From NCBI GenBank assembly GCA_022870745.1, contig CP085323.1, positions 2,852,001 through 2,916,000 on the forward strand: DNA of 64,000 nucleotides, in the 5' to 3' direction. Position 1 is the first letter of the stretch. Each line of letters opens with the position of its first letter. A program made the translations under genes and the position numbers. The notes under the pieces were generated by a model. It did not search any database and had not been told where the DNA came from. It saw only the letters and a program-made list of their open reading frames with translations. Positions 16,522 to 26,040 of this stretch are shown in pieces. The DNA comes from Silvibacterium acidisoli (GTDB taxonomy: Bacteria; Acidobacteriota; Terriglobia; Terriglobales; Acidobacteriaceae).

Positions 16522-19479
16522 CTACTTGCGCGCGAGGTGGTCGTAGTTGAGGATCGCGTTGAAGACCAGCGCGTAAGAGCCGATGGTTTCTCCGCGATAG
16601 ACGGGGTTGTTTGCGAAGAGCAGCACGTTGCCCTCGCCGAAGTGGGCGTCGACTACCACCGGCTTCTGCTCGATGCTTTGCGCGCCATCGAGAAGGCCGG
16701 AGAGCAGCAACTGCTTGGCAGTGTCGAAGCGCAGGATCACCTGCGGACGATACTGCGCGGGAATGAGGTTGATGTTATTGCGCGCCTGGTCTTCGTTCAG
16801 CGGCATCGCCTCCCACGGCTTCGGCTTCGGAGTGGCTTCGGGTGCAACGAAGGCGCGGTCTTCGGGACTGTCTTCATCCGTCGGACCGCCGCGTCCTGTC
16901 GGGCGCTTGGTCTCGTTGTCGATGCCGCGGCGGTTGCCGCTGCTGCTGACCGTATCGGCGATGGTGAAGGCCATGCCATCGGCGCTGTAGACGCCGAGGT
17001 CGCCCGTGTATCCGTTCGCGACAGGGCTCGATTTGTCGACGAAGATCCCATTCAGGATGCTGCCGACCACGTGAACATTGCCTTTAGGTGCAACGAAGAC
17101 GCCGGGAGCGAGGCCCAGGTCGATGGCAAACTGCGCCGTGTCTTCAGAGGTGATGAGCAGGCCGCCCTTGTTGACGAAATCGCGCAGATGATCGACGCCC
17201 GAGTAGGTAAGGCCGGGGCGCATGTCAGGCGTCTCGTCCGTCTTGCCGAGGTTGGGTGTGAGTTCGGTCTTCTGCCATGGAAGTGCGTTGCCATACATGG
17301 GCAGTCCGTTGATGATCTGCTGCGTTGTGGTGCGGCCTACTGGTGCGAAGACGATCACGTCATACTTCGCGCGCAGGTTGCTCATCTGCGCGACCGTCTG
17401 CGTGCTGATGTAGTCGTAGGGAATGTGCTGGCGATCGAAGGCCTCGCGCCACCAGCCTTCCGTCTGCGTTGCGATCCAAGTGTGCATGAAGGCAATGCGC
17501 GGAGCAGGAGCCGCATGGGCCTCAACGCCCGGCATGGACGCCAGGCTGATTGCTTCGAGTCCGGATGTTCCGATGGCCGTTTTTAGCGCAGTAGCATCGG
17601 AGTTTTCGATGAGCAGAGTGCCGGCCTCGAAGTGATGCCCGTCCGCATCGAAGGGCTTTTCTGCGACGGAGATCTTTGCGTCTTTCAGCGTATAGCGCAG
17701 GCCGAGCAGAGAAATCTCGGATGCGTTGTTGATCGCGAAGATGCTGCCGCTGCCAGTGATAGGGCTTGCTTCCGCCGTGAGGTCGCTGACCTCGGCCATC
17801 TTCACTTTGAGAATGGCCGGATCGGTCACACGGACAGTCTTCACGTGGAAGAGATCACCGAAAGACCACGCCGTGTCGTCATAGGGATGCTTCTGCGGAT
17901 CGTCCGGAGCCCAGTACTGGCGATCGAGCAGCGCATCGGCGATGCGTGAATAAGGCTGATCCATGCGCACGATGTAACGTCCAGCGGGAAGAGTGATCGG
18001 CTTAGGCGCGTCCTTCTTCTTGTCGTCGGTCTCAGGTGCTTTCGGAGTGTAGGTGAACGGCTCAGACAGCCGGCTGATCTCGACATGCTGACGCTTGAGC
18101 GTAGTCAGCAGCTCTGCCTGGCGGCTCGATAGCGGCTCGTCGAGGACGTACGCTGCGGGCCCGGAGTTCTGCGGCTTTTCGATCGAGCGCTTGCTCTTCT
18201 GGTAGTAGTTCTCGAGAAACTGCTGGCCGTTCTGCGAGAAGAATGAAAGTGTCGAGAGCAGCGCGGTCTGCTCATAGTTATTGTTATTACGCTGCGACCA
18301 GGTCACGACCGGAAGCGGAGGGTTCGGCTTGTACCAGGTACGTGCATATTCGCCCGGCTCGAGGATGCGCTTCTCCGTGTCCGCTCCGCCGTTGCCGAAG
18401 GTTTCATACAGGCGGCTGATGCCGTTGTGCATGGCGGCAAGAAACATCAGGTAGCCGGGCGACCAGGTGTCGAAATCTCCATGTGTGAAGACACCGGGCA
18501 TGCCGAATGCGGTCATCTGCTGGATGTTGTTCCAGCCGAGCATCTGCCACTCGCCGTTGAGCAGCGGATCGACCCACGCATTGTATGGGCCATCGCCAAC
18601 AGTGTTGTCGTAGAGGAACGGCACCGACTCGTGCAGGTCGTGCAGCACCTGCGCATGAAACTTCAACTGAGTTTCGAGCACGTTGCGCGTCAGGTCGAGC
18701 GTCATCGCCATGGCGTCGCGATTGTTGTCGTGTGCGACGTAGTGTCCCCAGTAGACGAGCCTCGGCCATTGCTGGCCGGGATGCGCTAGGTGCCATTTGT
18801 AGATGTCGACCATGCGATCGCGTCCGTCGACTTCGACGACCGGCGTGATCAGCACCACCATGTGGGTGCGGATGTACTGGATGTACGGCGAGTCATCGAC
18901 GGCGAGCCGGTAGGCGAGTTCCATCAACGCGGTGGGAGCGCCGGTTTCCGTCGAGTGAATCGTCCCAGTGATGTAGTAGACGGGGAACGACTGCTTTACC
19001 AGCGTGGCAGCCTTCGCGTCGTCGAGGTTGATCGTGCGCGGATCGGCCAGCTGCCCCAGGCGCGCGCTGTTCTCGTCGAGCTTCTTCAACAGGCTTTCGT
19101 CGCCGATGGCCGCCGCGATCATCTCGCGGCCTTCCTCGGTGTGGCCGATCGAGAAGACCTTTACCCGCGGTGTGCTCGATTCGAGCAGGCGAAAGTATTT
19201 GTACACGTCCTCCGCGTAGGGCAGCATGTTCGGCGCGCCGGAGACGTCTCCGAGCACCTTTGCCGGAGTAGGCACAGTCTTCGACGCCGGCAGATAGTCG
19301 GTCAGCGGCGAGTTGAAAGAAGGATCGGTCGTGTATTGCTTGATGTGATCGGTGTAGGTCTGATCGACCGGCTGCTTAGGATCGCGAGCAAAGCTGGTGC
19401 TGATGTTGGTCTGGGCGAAAAGCGCGCCGGCGCATGCGAAAGAGAGACAGAAGAAGAGCAACGACCGGGTGCGGGACAT
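16522..19479 (-). CDS. Secreted M14 family zinc carboxypeptidase-like protein
   Basis: A large exported protein (985 aa) with signal peptide MSRTRSLLFFCLSFACAGALFAQ. The M14 peptidase domain is in the first half: GHTEEGREMIAAAI, then the zinc-binding HSTE in ITGTIHSTETGAPTALMELA, with VVLITPVVEVDGRDR and DNNRDAMAM further on. The second half includes a GATase-like Rossmann segment (VDHLRDFVNKGGLLITSEDTAQFAIDLGL), as in other long acidobacterial and bacteroidetes M14 proteins. Probably a periplasmic or extracellular metallopeptidase; the substrate is unknown. An in-frame TTG lies 6 nt upstream, but the AAGGA spacing favours the ATG at 19479. Confidence 0.85.
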   Translation of the reverse strand: MSRTRSLLFFCLSFACAGALFAQTNISTSFARDPKQPVDQTYTDHIKQYTTDPSFNSPLTDYLPASKTVPTPAKVLGDVSGAPNMLPYAEDVYKYFRLLESSTPRVKVFSIGHTEEGREMIAAAIGDESLLKKLDENSARLGQLADPRTINLDDAKAATLVKQSFPVYYITGTIHSTETGAPTALMELAYRLAVDDSPYIQYIRTHMVVLITPVVEVDGRDRMVDIYKWHLAHPGQQWPRLVYWGHYVAHDNNRDAMAMTLDLTRNVLETQLKFHAQVLHDLHESVPFLYDNTVGDGPYNAWVDPLLNGEWQMLGWNNIQQMTAFGMPGVFTHGDFDTWSPGYLMFLAAMHNGISRLYETFGNGGADTEKRILEPGEYARTWYKPNPPLPVVTWSQRNNNNYEQTALLSTLSFFSQNGQQFLENYYQKSKRSIEKPQNSGPAAYVLDEPLSSRQAELLTTLKRQHVEISRLSEPFTYTPKAPETDDKKKDAPKPITLPAGRYIVRMDQPYSRIADALLDRQYWAPDDPQKHPYDDTAWSFGDLFHVKTVRVTDPAILKVKMAEVSDLTAEASPITGSGSIFAINNASEISLLGLRYTLKDAKISVAEKPFDADGHHFEAGTLLIENSDATALKTAIGTSGLEAISLASMPGVEAHAAPAPRIAFMHTWIATQTEGWWREAFDRQHIPYDYISTQTVAQMSNLRAKYDVIVFAPVGRTTTQQIINGLPMYGNALPWQKTELTPNLGKTDETPDMRPGLTYSGVDHLRDFVNKGGLLITSEDTAQFAIDLGLAPGVFVAPKGNVHVVGSILNGIFVDKSSPVANGYTGDLGVYSADGMAFTIADTVSSSGNRRGIDNETKRPTGRGGPTDEDSPEDRAFVAPEATPKPKPWEAMPLNEDQARNNINLIPAQYRPQVILRFDTAKQLLLSGLLDGAQSIEQKPVVVDAHFGEGNVLLFANNPVYRGETIGSYALVFNAILNYDHLARK

Positions 19480-19543
19480 CTGCAAGCATCCTTCGGGAGG
19501 AAAATTTCGTGGGAGAAACAGGTGTCATGAAGTCTAACAGGGA

Positions 19544-19792
19544 CTGGCCGTCCGGGCGTTGGGCCTTCGGCACCCGCTCCCGTTGGTCGCGAATGAAGTT
19601 CGTCTTTGGAGAGGCTCAAAGGGTTCGTGCCTTCCCACCCAAGCCAAAAGCGGGCTTGGATGGGGCACCCGATTGATTGCCGATATCAAGAAGGAAAGGC
19701 GCGCCGAAGCGCGCCTTTCCTTCTTGAGCTATAAACGCGAGATCGCGACCAACGGGAGCGGGTGCCGAAGGCCCAACGCCCGTAGCGGCCAG
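19544..19792. repeat. MITE-like unit with 40-bp perfect terminal inverted repeats
   Basis: The arm 19553-19592 is the exact reverse complement of 19743-19782 (40 nt, starting CGGGCGTTGGGCCTTCGGCA). Outside the arms, CTGGCCG (19544-19550) and CGGCCAG (19786-19792) continue the pairing after a small offset. The 150-nt centre holds a copy of a dispersed repeat (19627-19672) and a strong terminator (19686-19727). It contains no gene. The right end abuts the guaA stop codon at 19793. It may be a non-autonomous mobile element. Confidence 0.7.
19686..19727. terminator. Strong 19-bp hairpin inside the inverted-repeat unit
   Basis: A perfect 19-bp stem with a CGAA tetraloop (TCAAGAAGGAAAGGCGCGC pairing with its complement). 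It is A/T-rich at the base, so either strand gives some T residues. Likely the bidirectional transcript end after guaA. Confidence 0.75.
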
Positions 19793-21343
19793 CTACTCCC
19801 ACTCGATCGTGCCTGGTGGCTTTGAGGTGATGTCGTAGACTACGCGGTTGATGCCGTGGATCTCGTTTACGATGCGGCTGGAGATGGTCTTGAGCACATC
19901 GTAGGGTAGCGGAACCCAGTCTGCCGTCATGCCGTCTTCAGAATGCACGGCGCGGATGGCGCAGGTGTAGGCGTAGGTACGCTGGTCGCCCATGACGCCG
20001 ACGCTCTTGACCGGCAGCAGCACGGCGAATGACTGCCAGATCTGCTGATAAAGACCTGCCTTCTTGATTTCTTCGACGACGATGTCGTCGGCTTCCTGCA
20101 GCAATGCCACGCGCTCGGGTGTGATTTCGCCGAGGATGCGCACAGCGAGGCCCGGACCGGGAAAAGGCTGACGCTGCAGAATGTCTTCGGGCATCTTCAG
20201 ATCGCGGCCGATGCGGCGGACTTCGTCTTTGAAGAGATCGCGCAGCGGCTCGACCAGCTTGAGCTTCATCGTCTCTGGCAGGCCGCCGACGTTATGGTGG
20301 CTCTTGATGGTCTGCGACGGACCTTTGACAGACGAAGACTCGATGACGTCGGGATAGAGCGTGCCCTGCACCAGCCAGTCCACGCCGCCTGTTTGTTGGG
20401 AGATGCGTGCGGCCTCGTCGTCAAACACTTCGATGAACTCGTTGCCGATGACCTTGCGCTTGGTTTCAGGATCGGTCACGCCGGCAAGCTTCGAGAGGAA
20501 GCGCGTGCTCGCGTCGACCGCGACCAGGTTCAGGCCGAGCTTGCTGCGTAGGTTGTCCTGCACCTTGAAGAACTCGTTCTTGCGCAGCACGCCGTTGTCG
20601 ACGAAGACGCATGTGAGACGGTCGCCGATGGCCTTGTGCACCAGCACGGCTGCGACCGACGAGTCGACGCCGCCGGAGAGTGCGCAGATGGCGTGTCCGT
20701 CACCGATTTTCTCGCGGATGGCTGCGACCGTCGATTCGATGAAGTGGGCCGGCGTCCAGTCGGCTTTCGCCTTGCAGAGGTTGAAGACGAAGTTACGCAG
20801 CAGTGTCGTGCCCTGCTTGGTGTGATGAACTTCAGGATGGAACTGCACGGCCCAGATGCGGCGTTCGGGGTTCGCGATTCCGGCGACGGCATTGGCGGTC
20901 TTCGCAGTCAGATGGAAGCCCGGAGGCAGATCGATGGCCTCGTCGCCGTGCGACATCCACACGGTGAGATCGGTGGGCATGTCGGCAAAGAGCGGCAGCT
21001 CCTTGTCTACTACCGAAACTTCGGCATTGCCGTACTCGCGCTTATCGGCGGAGCGTACCTTGCCGCCCAGGTGATGGGTGATGAACTGCAGTCCATAACA
21101 AATTCCAAGGACCGGCAGGTTCATTTCCAGCACGGCAGGGTTTGCCGCCGGGGCGTCAGAGTCATAGACCGAGCAGGGGCCGCCGGACAGGATGATGCCC
21201 ATGGGCTTCTGCGCGCGAATCTCGTCGAGAGAAGCGGTGCAGGGAAGTACGACGGAAAAAACGTTCTGCTCGCGGATACGGCGCGCGATGAGCTGCGTGT
21301 ATTGCGAGCCAAAATCGAGGATGACGATCGATGAGGTGTCCAC
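19793..21343 (-). CDS. guaA: GMP synthase (glutamine-hydrolysing)
   Basis: Converts XMP to GMP. 516 aa, with an N-terminal class I glutamine amidotransferase (nucleophile Cys82 in LGICYGLQF; His/Glu of the triad in FHPEVHHT) and a central ATP-pyrophosphatase with P-loop [12 protein letters not shown]. The C-terminal dimerisation domain ends in GTIEWE. The GTG start lies only 8 nt after the stop of the membrane-protein gene and has no clear Shine-Dalgarno, so translation probably depends on coupling. Third gene of the leuS run. Confidence 0.97.
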   Translation of the reverse strand: MDTSSIVILDFGSQYTQLIARRIREQNVFSVVLPCTASLDEIRAQKPMGIILSGGPCSVYDSDAPAANPAVLEMNLPVLGICYGLQFITHHLGGKVRSADKREYGNAEVSVVDKELPLFADMPTDLTVWMSHGDEAIDLPPGFHLTAKTANAVAGIANPERRIWAVQFHPEVHHTKQGTTLLRNFVFNLCKAKADWTPAHFIESTVAAIREKIGDGHAICALSGGVDSSVAAVLVHKAIGDRLTCVFVDNGVLRKNEFFKVQDNLRSKLGLNLVAVDASTRFLSKLAGVTDPETKRKVIGNEFIEVFDDEAARISQQTGGVDWLVQGTLYPDVIESSSVKGPSQTIKSHHNVGGLPETMKLKLVEPLRDLFKDEVRRIGRDLKMPEDILQRQPFPGPGLAVRILGEITPERVALLQEADDIVVEEIKKAGLYQQIWQSFAVLLPVKSVGVMGDQRTYAYTCAIRAVHSEDGMTADWVPLPYDVLKTISSRIVNEIHGINRVVYDITSKPPGTIEWE

Positions 21344-21351
21344 AGTTCAGT

Positions 21352-22248
21352 TTACTTGACAGCGGTTGGCTGCCGAAAGCCTTTCCACAGTTCGATGAAA
21401 GCGACCAGGCGGGCCACCTGGAAGAAGTCAGACGCGGCGAGATACAGGACCGTGACGAAGCCCCACCACAGGTAAAGCGAGCCCTGCGTCATTTCGGCGG
21501 CGAACGGCACAATGGTCGCGGAAAAGACCATGGCCAGCACCACCAGCGCCATCTTCACAATGCCCATGATGAAGTTGATTTCAATGAGCTTGTTTCTGAG
21601 CGGGCCCAGGCGCAGGCTTCTGCGGATGCTTTCGCCCATGCTGCAGCCTTCGAGCAGGCCGAGCAGCGGGGCGATGGAGAAGATCCAGCTGAAAAGCGTC
21701 CACAGAACGAAGACCGCAAGCGACAGGCAGATGATGAGCGCGAAGTAAACCACCAGGTTTGGTTCGGAGCCCGAAAGCGCGTAAGCCGCTGACCACTGGG
21801 TTGCACGAAACCAGAAGAGGACCGTGCCGCTGAGAAAAAGAATGCGCCAGAGCTGCATTACCACCAGCATGAGCGGGTTCGATGCCAGAGTGGGATCGTA
21901 GCGCCGCAGTACGGCGTTGCGGCCAACCCCGGACACAATCGACCAGGCGATAACCGCGGCCGGAGCAAGCCAGGCGAAGAGCCTGACCAGCGGAGGCGCA
22001 AGCACCGCGTAGATTCCGGCAGAGATCACTGCCGCGCGGTTCGGGTCGAGCAGGGAAAACTGGTCGAGTCCGACGCCGTTCAGTTGGGCGAGAGTCACCC
22101 TGTAAATATGAAGCCCCTGCCAGCCGAGGACGGCGAGCAGGGGAATTCCGAAGAGCCAGCGCCACGTGAGTTCAAGCACCAGCAGCGAAGGCCGGCGCCA
22201 GCACTCGCCGAGCACATGCACGAACGACTGGGTGCCGCGGATGGCCAT
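21352..22248 (-). CDS. Hypothetical multipass membrane protein
   Basis: A 298-residue protein with about six hydrophobic helices (LTWRWLFGIPLLAVLGW, AVLAPPLVRLFAWLAPAAVIAW, LVVYFALIICLSLAVFVLWTLFSWIFSIAPLLGLLEG and others). A recognisable motif is EGCSMGESIRRSLRLGP on a probable cytosolic loop, which recalls GlpM/YihY-like 'membrane scaffold' proteins, but no family is assigned. Five nt separate it from leuS and 8 nt from guaA, so it is co-transcribed with both. Nothing in the sequence links it functionally to them. Confidence 0.7.
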   Translation of the reverse strand: MAIRGTQSFVHVLGECWRRPSLLVLELTWRWLFGIPLLAVLGWQGLHIYRVTLAQLNGVGLDQFSLLDPNRAAVISAGIYAVLAPPLVRLFAWLAPAAVIAWSIVSGVGRNAVLRRYDPTLASNPLMLVVMQLWRILFLSGTVLFWFRATQWSAAYALSGSEPNLVVYFALIICLSLAVFVLWTLFSWIFSIAPLLGLLEGCSMGESIRRSLRLGPLRNKLIEINFIMGIVKMALVVLAMVFSATIVPFAAEMTQGSLYLWWGFVTVLYLAASDFFQVARLVAFIELWKGFRQPTAVK

Positions 22249-22253
22249 CGCGT

Positions 22254-24875
22254 CTACTTGACCACGAAGTTGACGAGTTTGCCGGGCACGAGAATCAGCT
22301 TGACGACCTGCTTGCCTTCGAGTGCTGCCTTGATCTTCTCGTCGGCCAGCGCTGCGTCGCGCGTGGTGTCCTGGTCGGCATCGGCTGCGATGCGAACTAC
22401 CGAGCGCAGCTTGCCGTTAACCTGGACAGGAATCTCGATCGCATCTTCCTTTGCCAGTGACTCGTCCGCCTTCGGCCAGGGAGTACGCAGCAGCTCGCCT
22501 TGTCCACCGATCTTCTCCCAGAGTTCGCAGGAGAGATACGGCGCGAAGGGAGCAAGCAATAACACCAGGTCGCGCAGCGTGTCTGCAAGCACTGCGTCCG
22601 ACACTTCACCGGCTGCGATGGCCGGCTCGGCTGCGGTCAGCGTGTTTACCAGCTCCATGATGGCGGCGATGCAGGTGTTGAAGTGCCAGCGCCCGCTGAA
22701 GTCGATTGTGATCTTGGCGATCGTCTGGTGCAGCTTGCGCTGCAAGGCCTGCGAAGCCGGCGTGGACTGCGCAGCTCCGCCTGTATAGCCTGCATAGCGA
22801 TTTACGAAGCGGTAGACACGCGAGAGGAAGCGGCTGACGCCTGCGACGCCGTCTTCCTGCCAGTCGAGATCGCGGTCGGGCGGTGCGGCGAAGAGCGCAT
22901 ACGCACGCGTGGCATCGGCACCGTAGCGGGCGATCATGTCGTCGGGCGAAACTACATTGCCCTTCGACTTCGACATCTTCGAGCCGTCCTTGATGACCAT
23001 GCCCTGCGTGAACAGGCGCTGCACCGGCTCGTCATTCTTGATGAGGCCCAGGTCGCGCATCATCTTTGTCCAAAAGCGCGAATAGATCAGGTGAAGGATG
23101 GCGTGCTCGACGCCGCCAATGTACTGGTCGATCGGGAACCAGTAAGCAATGGCATCGCTGTCGTAGGGAGCCTTGTCGTCCTTCGCACTGGTGTAGCGAT
23201 AGAAGTACCAGGACGAATCGACGAAGGTGTCCATCGTGTCTGTCTCGCGCCGCGCAGGCCCGCCGCACTTCGGGCAGGTCGCGTTCACGAACTCGGGGAC
23301 ACGACCCAGCGGCGAGCCGTTCTCCTGCGTAATGGCGACATTGTCCGGCAGCAGCACCGGCAATTGATCGTCAGGCACTGGAACGATGCCGTCCTTCTCG
23401 CAGTAGAGCATCGGGATCGGCGTGCCCCAGTAACGCTGGCGGCTTACGCCCCAGTCCTTCAGGCGGAAGGTGACGGTAGCCTTGCCAAAACCTTTCTCTT
23501 CCGCGAAGGCAGCCATCTTCTTTTGCGCTTCTTCGTTGCCAAGCGTGTTGAAGTCGCCGGAGTTGATCAGCAGGCTGTCCTCAGCCGTATAAGGCAGCAT
23601 CGGCTCGGCGTCCTTGCCGGTTTCGGGATCGATGGTGCGGCGCGGCAGGATGACGATGCGTACTTCAAGGCCGTACTTCTTCGCGAATTCGTAATCGCGC
23701 TCGTCGTGCGCAGGTACGGACATGATTGCGCCAGTGCCGTAGTCGAGCAGGATGTAGTTCGCTACCCAGATGGGCAGGCGCTCGCCGCTGAACGGATTGA
23801 TCGCGTAGTGTCCGGTGAAGACGCCATGCTTCTCGATCTCTCCAATGTCGCCGGCTTCGCGTGCTTTCTTCTGTTGCTCGATCAGGGAGGTGACTTCGCT
23901 CGCCAGCTTTTCGTCGGAAGCAGCGAATTCCTTGACGAGCGGATGTTCGGGCGCAAGCTGCACGCTGGTTGCGCCGAAGATCGTATCGACACGCGTGGTG
24001 AAGACGGCAATTTTCTTGCCGGTCTTTTTCGAGGTTTCAAGGAAAGGTAAAACTTCTGTCCCTTTGCCGCGCTCGCGTTCTTCGTCCTCCGGAGCGGACG
24101 CCGAATCTTCCAGGTCGAACTCAACCTCGGTGCCTTCGCTGCGGCCGATCCAGTTCTGCTGCATGGTCCGGACTTTTTCCGGCCAGCCATCGAGCTTGCC
24201 CAGGTCGTCAAGCAGCTCCTGGGCGTAGTTGGTGATGCGCAGGAACCACTGCTCCAGGTCGCGCTGTTCTACCAATTGATCTTCGTGGCGCCAGCAATAG
24301 CCGTTGATCACCTGCTCGTTCGCCAGCACCGTCGCGCACTGCGGGCACCAGTTGACCTTGCTCTTCTTGCGATAGGCCAGTCCCTTTTCGAACATGCGGA
24401 TGAAGAACCACTGGTTCCAGCGGTAGTAATCCGGCAGGCAGGTGGTGACTTCGTTGCGCCAGTCGTAGCTCAGTCCGAGGCGATCCATCTGCCGCTTCAT
24501 GGCGGCGATGTTGCTCAGCGTCCACTCGCGGGGCGGCGTGTTGTTCTTGATGGCGGCGTTCTCCGCCGGCAGTCCGAAAGCGTCCCAGCCCATGGGGTGC
24601 AGCACGTTATGCCCCTGCATCCACATATAGCGGGCAAGCGCGTCGCCGATGGCGTAGTTGCGCACGTGGCCCATGTGCAGCTGACCCGAGGGATAGGGCA
24701 GCATTTCGAGCACGTAGTACTTCGGCTTGTTGCTGCTCGCCGGTTCCATGGCGTAGAGCTCGGGCTGCTCGGCCCAGCGCTGCTGCCAGCGGGGCTCGAT
24801 CTCAGACGGGTTATAACGGGCTTCGCGCTCCTGCGGAGAAGTCGCGGCCTCAGAAGGGTTCTGGCTGACAGACAT
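22254..24875 (-). CDS. leuS: Leucyl-tRNA synthetase
   Basis: Class I synthetase charging tRNA-Leu, 873 aa. The HIGH motif appears as HMGH in PYPSGQLHMGHVRNYAIGDAL and the KMSKS loop as SKMSKSKGNVVSPDD. The CP1 editing domain lies between them (VFTTRVDTIFGATSVQLAPEHPL, with VPAHDERD). A zinc-like Cys pair (CPKCGG) is seen around residue 530. A Lys/Glu-rich stretch near 255-285 (SAPEDEERERGKG) is a small lineage insertion. First gene of a three-gene run with the membrane protein and guaA. Confidence 0.97.
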   Translation of the reverse strand: MSVSQNPSEAATSPQEREARYNPSEIEPRWQQRWAEQPELYAMEPASSNKPKYYVLEMLPYPSGQLHMGHVRNYAIGDALARYMWMQGHNVLHPMGWDAFGLPAENAAIKNNTPPREWTLSNIAAMKRQMDRLGLSYDWRNEVTTCLPDYYRWNQWFFIRMFEKGLAYRKKSKVNWCPQCATVLANEQVINGYCWRHEDQLVEQRDLEQWFLRITNYAQELLDDLGKLDGWPEKVRTMQQNWIGRSEGTEVEFDLEDSASAPEDEERERGKGTEVLPFLETSKKTGKKIAVFTTRVDTIFGATSVQLAPEHPLVKEFAASDEKLASEVTSLIEQQKKAREAGDIGEIEKHGVFTGHYAINPFSGERLPIWVANYILLDYGTGAIMSVPAHDERDYEFAKKYGLEVRIVILPRRTIDPETGKDAEPMLPYTAEDSLLINSGDFNTLGNEEAQKKMAAFAEEKGFGKATVTFRLKDWGVSRQRYWGTPIPMLYCEKDGIVPVPDDQLPVLLPDNVAITQENGSPLGRVPEFVNATCPKCGGPARRETDTMDTFVDSSWYFYRYTSAKDDKAPYDSDAIAYWFPIDQYIGGVEHAILHLIYSRFWTKMMRDLGLIKNDEPVQRLFTQGMVIKDGSKMSKSKGNVVSPDDMIARYGADATRAYALFAAPPDRDLDWQEDGVAGVSRFLSRVYRFVNRYAGYTGGAAQSTPASQALQRKLHQTIAKITIDFSGRWHFNTCIAAIMELVNTLTAAEPAIAAGEVSDAVLADTLRDLVLLLAPFAPYLSCELWEKIGGQGELLRTPWPKADESLAKEDAIEIPVQVNGKLRSVVRIAADADQDTTRDAALADEKIKAALEGKQVVKLILVPGKLVNFVVK

Positions 24876-24962
24876 ATGAACTTCTATTGTAAATCGGGGT
24901 TTTCCCGCGGGTTTAAGAGAGGAAAATTCTTACCTCAGGGCTGAAGCCTCTGATTTTCCAGA

Positions 24963-25079
24963 TGGGTGGCCCATTCAAGCCCGGTTTTGGCTTGAGTGGG
25001 GAGGCACGAACCGCTGGGGTACCCCATGTCTCGATTCTGAGACATGGGAGTCGACGATCCCACATCTCAAAATCGAGAC
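24963..25079. repeat. Dispersed acidobacterial-type repeat island
   Basis: This stretch without a gene is built of repeats. Bases 24963-25010 (GGGTGGCCCATTCAAGCCCG onward) match the reverse complement of 19627-19672 with few differences. Next comes a perfect hairpin CCCATGTCTC (25023-25032) / GAGACATGGG (25039-25048). A degenerate inverted copy of this follows: 25028-25048 versus 25059-25079, 21 nt with about 3 mismatches. It lies between leuS and the endonuclease IV gene. Confidence 0.75.
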
Positions 25080-25108
25080 TTGCGGCATCCAGGTTTAAGC
25101 GCTCAAAT

Positions 25109-25981
25109 TTAAGCTTTGACCAGCTTCCCGACCAGACTCCGCATGGCCACCACGTTTTTCCGGTCGTCTTCAGGATCATCCACCGGTGTCTCCGCAATAA
25201 AGGCGCAATGCGCGAAGCGCGGATCGTTCAGCAGGCTGCGGAAGGGCGCAAGCCCCATCGTTCCCTCGCCGATGTGCTGATGGCGGTCGAGCTTGGAACC
25301 GAGTGCGGCCTTGGCGTCGTTCATGTGCCAGACGCGCACCTTGTCGAGGCCGATGGTCGATTCGATGTGCTGCACGGTTGCGTCGTAGCTTGCCTCCGAG
25401 GTCAGGTCGTATCCTGCGACATGACAATGGCAGGTATCGAGGCACGCGCCGACGGGCACGTGCGATTCCAGCCGCTCAATGAGTTGCGCGACCTGCTCGA
25501 AGCTGCCGCCGAGGGAAAACTCCGCGCCCGCTGTGTTTTCAATGAGGATGCGGAAGCGGTCGCCGGAAAGATCGAGCCCGTGGGTGGCTTTCGAGATCGA
25601 CTCGGCGGCCAGATCGAGACCCTGTTCGCGCGTCAGTCCGCGCCAGGAGCCGGGATGCAGCACCAGGTACTCCGCCTGCAGCGCCAGCGCTCGTTCCACC
25701 TCGCCGCGAAAGGCGATGATGGATTTCTCGCGGACCTCCTCCGACTGGCTGCACAGGTTCACGAGATAGCTGGTGTGAATAACCAGTGGCATGCAGTCGT
25801 AAAGGCCGCGGAGGCGATGCATCTCCGCGCAGTGCTCGGGAGCGATCTTTGCCGGGCGCCACATGCGCGGGCTCGAAGAAAAAATCTGGAAGGTGTTTGC
25901 GCCGATTTCCTTTGCGCGTTCCGCGGCCTTGAAGACGCCGCCCGAGGTGGAAAGGTGAATGCCGATACGCGGGGAAGCCAT
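25109..25981 (-). CDS. nfo: Endonuclease IV (apurinic/apyrimidinic endonuclease)
   Basis: Zinc-dependent AP endonuclease of base-excision repair, 290 aa. Metal-ligand motifs appear in order: VIHTSYLVNL, LVLHPGSW, ILIENTAG, CLDTCHCHVAGYDL, VWHMNDAKAALGSKLDRHQHIGEG and AETP. This is the full ligand set of the Nfo TIM barrel. The ATG at 25981 (MASPRIGIHLSTSGG) matches the family N-terminus; the longer frame to 26047 overlaps the divergent nagA gene. The start codons of nfo and nagA are only about 60 nt apart, so they share a small divergent promoter region. Confidence 0.95.
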   Translation of the reverse strand: MASPRIGIHLSTSGGVFKAAERAKEIGANTFQIFSSSPRMWRPAKIAPEHCAEMHRLRGLYDCMPLVIHTSYLVNLCSQSEEVREKSIIAFRGEVERALALQAEYLVLHPGSWRGLTREQGLDLAAESISKATHGLDLSGDRFRILIENTAGAEFSLGGSFEQVAQLIERLESHVPVGACLDTCHCHVAGYDLTSEASYDATVQHIESTIGLDKVRVWHMNDAKAALGSKLDRHQHIGEGTMGLAPFRSLLNDPRFAHCAFIAETPVDDPEDDRKNVVAMRSLVGKLVKA

Positions 25982-26040
25982 ATCGCTTAGTGTAGATTTT
26001 TGATTGGAGATGCTGCCAGCGTCCCGGGAGAAGAGACACC

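Noticed and set aside
22683-24050. A 455-codon frame antisense to leuS
   Set aside because: A high-GC shadow frame; leuS is complete on the other strand.
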